Part shown: positions 5,976 to 7,352 of the stretch, piece after piece | Numbering within the stretch: position 1 is the stretch's first letter | How the letters are laid out: each line of letters opens with the position of its first letter | DNA from: RGIG7213 sp045124505 | Lineage (GTDB): Bacteria; Bacillota; Clostridia; Oscillospirales; CAG-272 | Direction of reading: 5' to 3' | DNA length: 7,352 nt | Assembly: GCA_045124505.1 (NCBI GenBank) | Contig: JBGVLZ010000095.1 | Location: 1 to 7,352 of the forward strand | Position numbers and translations under genes: made by a program | Notes under the pieces: model-generated | Databases searched by the model: none | What the model saw: only the letters and a program-made list of their open reading frames with translations | What the model was told of the DNA's origin: nothing

Positions 5976-6608
5976 TTAGTTGAAATAACCTTTTGCGATC
6001 TGTGCACACGATGCCGCATCGGGCGCATATGCATCAGCACCTATTTCATCTGCAAATTTCTGCGAAAGAGGTGCGCCGCCTACCATGACCTTTACATTGT
6101 CTCTTATACCGGCTGTCTTCAATGCTTCTATAACCGTTTTCATTTCACCCATAGTTGTAGTGAGAAGGGAAGAAAGACAAACTATCTTTGCCCCCGTTCT
6201 GTTTACGGCATCAACGATCTTGTCAGCAGAAACATCAACACCGAGGTCCTCACAGGAAATTCCAGCACCCTCTATCATCATTTTAACAAGGTTTTTGCCT
6301 ATGTCGTGCTTATCACCTTTGACAGTGCATATTACAGCACGGCCTATCGGTTCAACTCCGCTTGCCGTAAGCTCAGGCTTCAAAAGCTTCACGGCATTGT
6401 CCATTGTCCGTGCCGCCATCATTACTTCAGGCAGATAAAGCTCACCGCTTTTGAATTTTTCGCCAACGACACCCATACCTGCAATAAGTCCGTCGTTAAG
6501 TATTTTTTCGGCAGAAATACCTTCGCCGAGAGCTTCTTTTATAAGCGCCTCAACCTCACGCCCTCTGCCTTTTTGCAGTTTTTCGGATATTTGCTCAAGT
6601 AATGTCAT
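5976..6608 (-). CDS. B12-binding corrinoid protein (methyltransferase cognate corrinoid protein family)
   Basis: Complete 210-residue cytoplasmic protein with the two-part layout of MtaC/MtbC/MttC-like corrinoid proteins: a helical cap (about 1-87) with the EVMMAARTMDNAV segment (61-73), then a Rossmann-like cobalamin domain (about 88-210). The domain shows DKHDIG (99-104) with H101 as the lower axial cobalt ligand, the SSLLTTTM stretch (146-153), and VGGAP (176-180). It carries a methyl group on cobalamin between a substrate methyltransferase and an acceptor methyltransferase; neither partner is in the window, so the methyl donor is unknown. The ATG at 6606-6608 is chosen because GGAGG lies 7 bases upstream. 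An ATG 21 codons earlier would reach into the -35 box and adds non-conserved sequence. It is the first gene of a tight cluster with the FtsW/RodA gene (7-base gap) and metY. Confidence 0.92.
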   Translation of the reverse strand: MTLLEQISEKLQKGRGREVEALIKEALGEGISAEKILNDGLIAGMGVVGEKFKSGELYLPEVMMAARTMDNAVKLLKPELTASGVEPIGRAVICTVKGDKHDIGKNLVKMMIEGAGISCEDLGVDVSADKIVDAVNRTGAKIVCLSSLLTTTMGEMKTVIEALKTAGIRDNVKVMVGGAPLSQKFADEIGADAYAPDAASCAQIAKGYFN

Positions 6609-6615
6609 ACTTGTT

Positions 6616-6620
6616 CCTCC
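6616..6620 (-). promoter_or_regulatory. Ribosome binding site deciding the corrinoid protein start
   Basis: GGAGG on the minus strand with a 7-base spacer to the ATG at 6606-6608. It supports the 210-residue form over a 231-residue form beginning at 6671. Confidence 0.85.
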
Positions 6621-6642
6621 GTTCAATTGTATACATATGATT

Positions 6643-6671
6643 ATGATATCACAAACCGATTTAAAAATCAA
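6643..6671 (-). promoter_or_regulatory. Sigma-A promoter of the corrinoid-FtsW/RodA-metY cluster
   Basis: On the minus strand: TTGATT (6666-6671), 17 bases, TATCAT (6643-6648), with an extended -10 TGA directly before the hexamer. The expected start near 6636 gives a leader of about 28 bases, too short for a cobalamin or S-adenosylmethionine riboswitch. Confidence 0.68.
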
Positions 6672-6804
6672 TATATTTTCTTTAAATAAATGATTTGCGA
6701 GAAAAGTATATCGATCAAAATAAGGCTATGAATATAACCGCAATTACAAATATTAACTATAGGTAAATAAAATCTAAACTGATTCGGAAAAGTGATTTAT
6801 ATAC

Positions 6805-6833
6805 TTGATTTTAAAAATTTATAGTGGTAAAAT
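6805..6833 (+). promoter_or_regulatory. Sigma-A promoter of the right-end membrane protein gene
   Basis: TTGATT (6805-6810), 17 bases, TAAAAT (6828-6833), with an extended -10 TGG before the hexamer. The predicted start is near 6840, about 36 bases before the ATG. Its -35 is identical to that of the divergent promoter at 6643-6671. Confidence 0.68.
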
Positions 6834-6875
6834 GAAAGTTGGCGTAATTTATCTTTGAGGAGTATACAAGAATAT

Positions 6876-7352
6876 ATGTTGTTGTCAAAGAAGAAAAAAA
6901 TAAAGAAGATCGCGTTTTACACGGTAATATCCTTGCTTATCGCACTTGTTTTGGGTATTGCTGTAATATTCGGTATTTACATATACAAGGAGCTTACAAA
7001 ACCCGTGCGTGTTTACGAAGAAGAAACCTTGACACTTGGCAGCGGGCTGACGATTGAAAATACAGGCTCATATTCGGGAATCTATACAGAAGACGGTTCG
7101 GATGATGAAGTTGACGGTATAATGTTCATTGTGCTGAAAAACAATCTTTCAAGCGACCTTCAGTATGCCGATATAAAGGTTATGTCGGGGGATAAGGAAT
7201 TTCTGTTTACCGCTTCAAATATTCCGTCCGGCTCATCCGTAATGCTGCTTGAGAAAAACAGGCAGAAAGCTGAAAAAAAGATAACATCCGCAAAGACTGA
7301 AAATGTTGTGTTTTTTGAAAAGAATATGGATATTAAAAAATCACAGCTGAAA
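6876..7352 (+). CDS. Unrecognised membrane-anchored extracytoplasmic protein, N-terminal part
   Basis: Partial: 159 codons open to the right edge without a stop. The first 11 residues are very basic (SKKKKIKK), followed by one strong hydrophobic segment (about 12-37) and a hydrophilic remainder. By the positive-inside rule the bulk should lie outside the membrane; there is no evident signal-peptidase or lipobox site. Residues about 50-125 read as a beta-rich domain: a TLTLGSGLTIENTG strand pair, an acidic TEDGSDDEVDG turn (71-81), then GIMFIVLKNN and LQYADIKV, resembling extracellular domains that contribute a 'free-standing residue' fold, but no family is recognised and no function is assigned. 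GAGGAG at 6857-6862 is the best ribosome site, although its 13-base spacer is longer than usual; two TTG codons directly after the ATG would be even further away. Promoter at 6805-6833 drives it divergently from the corrinoid cluster. Confidence 0.72.
   Translation, partial: MLLSKKKKIKKIAFYTVISLLIALVLGIAVIFGIYIYKELTKPVRVYEEETLTLGSGLTIENTGSYSGIYTEDGSDDEVDGIMFIVLKNNLSSDLQYADIKVMSGDKEFLFTASNIPSGSSVMLLEKNRQKAEKKITSAKTENVVFFEKNMDIKKSQLK

Larger units (their letters stand above)
6609..6875. other. Divergent intergenic region
   Basis: An A/T-rich stretch of 267 bases between two divergent genes. It holds one promoter for each direction and the two ribosome sites. Between the promoters (about 6672-6804) no hairpin, RNA gene, riboswitch or coding signal was recognised. 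Confidence 0.7.

Noticed and set aside
5913..6602. 229-codon open frame on the plus strand opposite the corrinoid gene
   Set aside because: Cysteine-, tyrosine- and histidine-rich translation without recognisable domains, lying antisense to a well-supported gene; an overlap shadow.
6609..6642. Cobalamin riboswitch ahead of the corrinoid cluster
   Set aside because: The predicted leader is about 28 bases and no B12-box-like or multi-stem structure is seen, far shorter than the roughly 200 bases such riboswitches need.
6609..6671. Longer 231-residue form of the corrinoid protein starting at the ATG 6669-6671
   Set aside because: It would overlap the -35 and -10 boxes of the predicted promoter, has no ribosome site, and the added 21 residues are unlike the family. 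The ATG at 6606-6608 has GGAGG at 7 bases.

Overview
The window looks like a chromosomal segment of a low-to-moderate-GC Gram-positive gut or rumen anaerobe, probably class Clostridia, family Oscillospiraceae/Ruminococcaceae. This is inferred from strong GGAGG-type ribosome sites, consensus sigma-A promoters, A/T-rich intergenic DNA, a type I dockerin, a corrinoid methyl carrier, a MetY sulfhydrylase and a CpsB-type PHP phosphatase. No rRNA, tRNA, CRISPR, insertion sequence or phage gene was seen.

Layout, left to right. (1) 1-399, minus: N-terminal half of a CpsB/YwqE-type tyrosine phosphatase running off the left edge, under its own near-perfect promoter (429-457). (2) 562-3348, minus: a 928-residue secreted modular protein. 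Its order is signal peptide, small pre-dockerin module, type I dockerin, Ig-like domain, three ricin-type beta-trefoil lectins, and a C-terminal endonuclease/exonuclease/phosphatase (EEP) domain. A terminator follows at about 502-554. (3) 3534-6608, minus: a compact three-gene cluster read in the order corrinoid protein, FtsW/RodA-family glycosyltransferase, MetY. The first gap is 7 bases and the second junction is a 4-base ATGA overlap. A promoter lies at 6643-6671 and a strong terminator at 3486-3525. (4) 6609-6875: divergent intergenic region with one promoter facing each way. (5) 6876-7352, plus: start of an unrecognised single-pass membrane protein that runs off the right edge.

How the parts may work together. 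The 928-residue protein is exported. Its lectins could hold it on glycans while the EEP domain cleaves a phosphodiester or phosphomonoester, and the dockerin could fix it to a cohesin scaffold; the substrate and partner are unknown. The three-gene cluster mixes cell-wall elongation or division (FtsW/RodA) with homocysteine synthesis (MetY) and a methyl-carrying corrinoid protein. MetY makes homocysteine and a corrinoid protein could help methylate it, so a methionine link is plausible, but no methyltransferase is visible. The most unusual item is the dockerin/triple-lectin/EEP protein.
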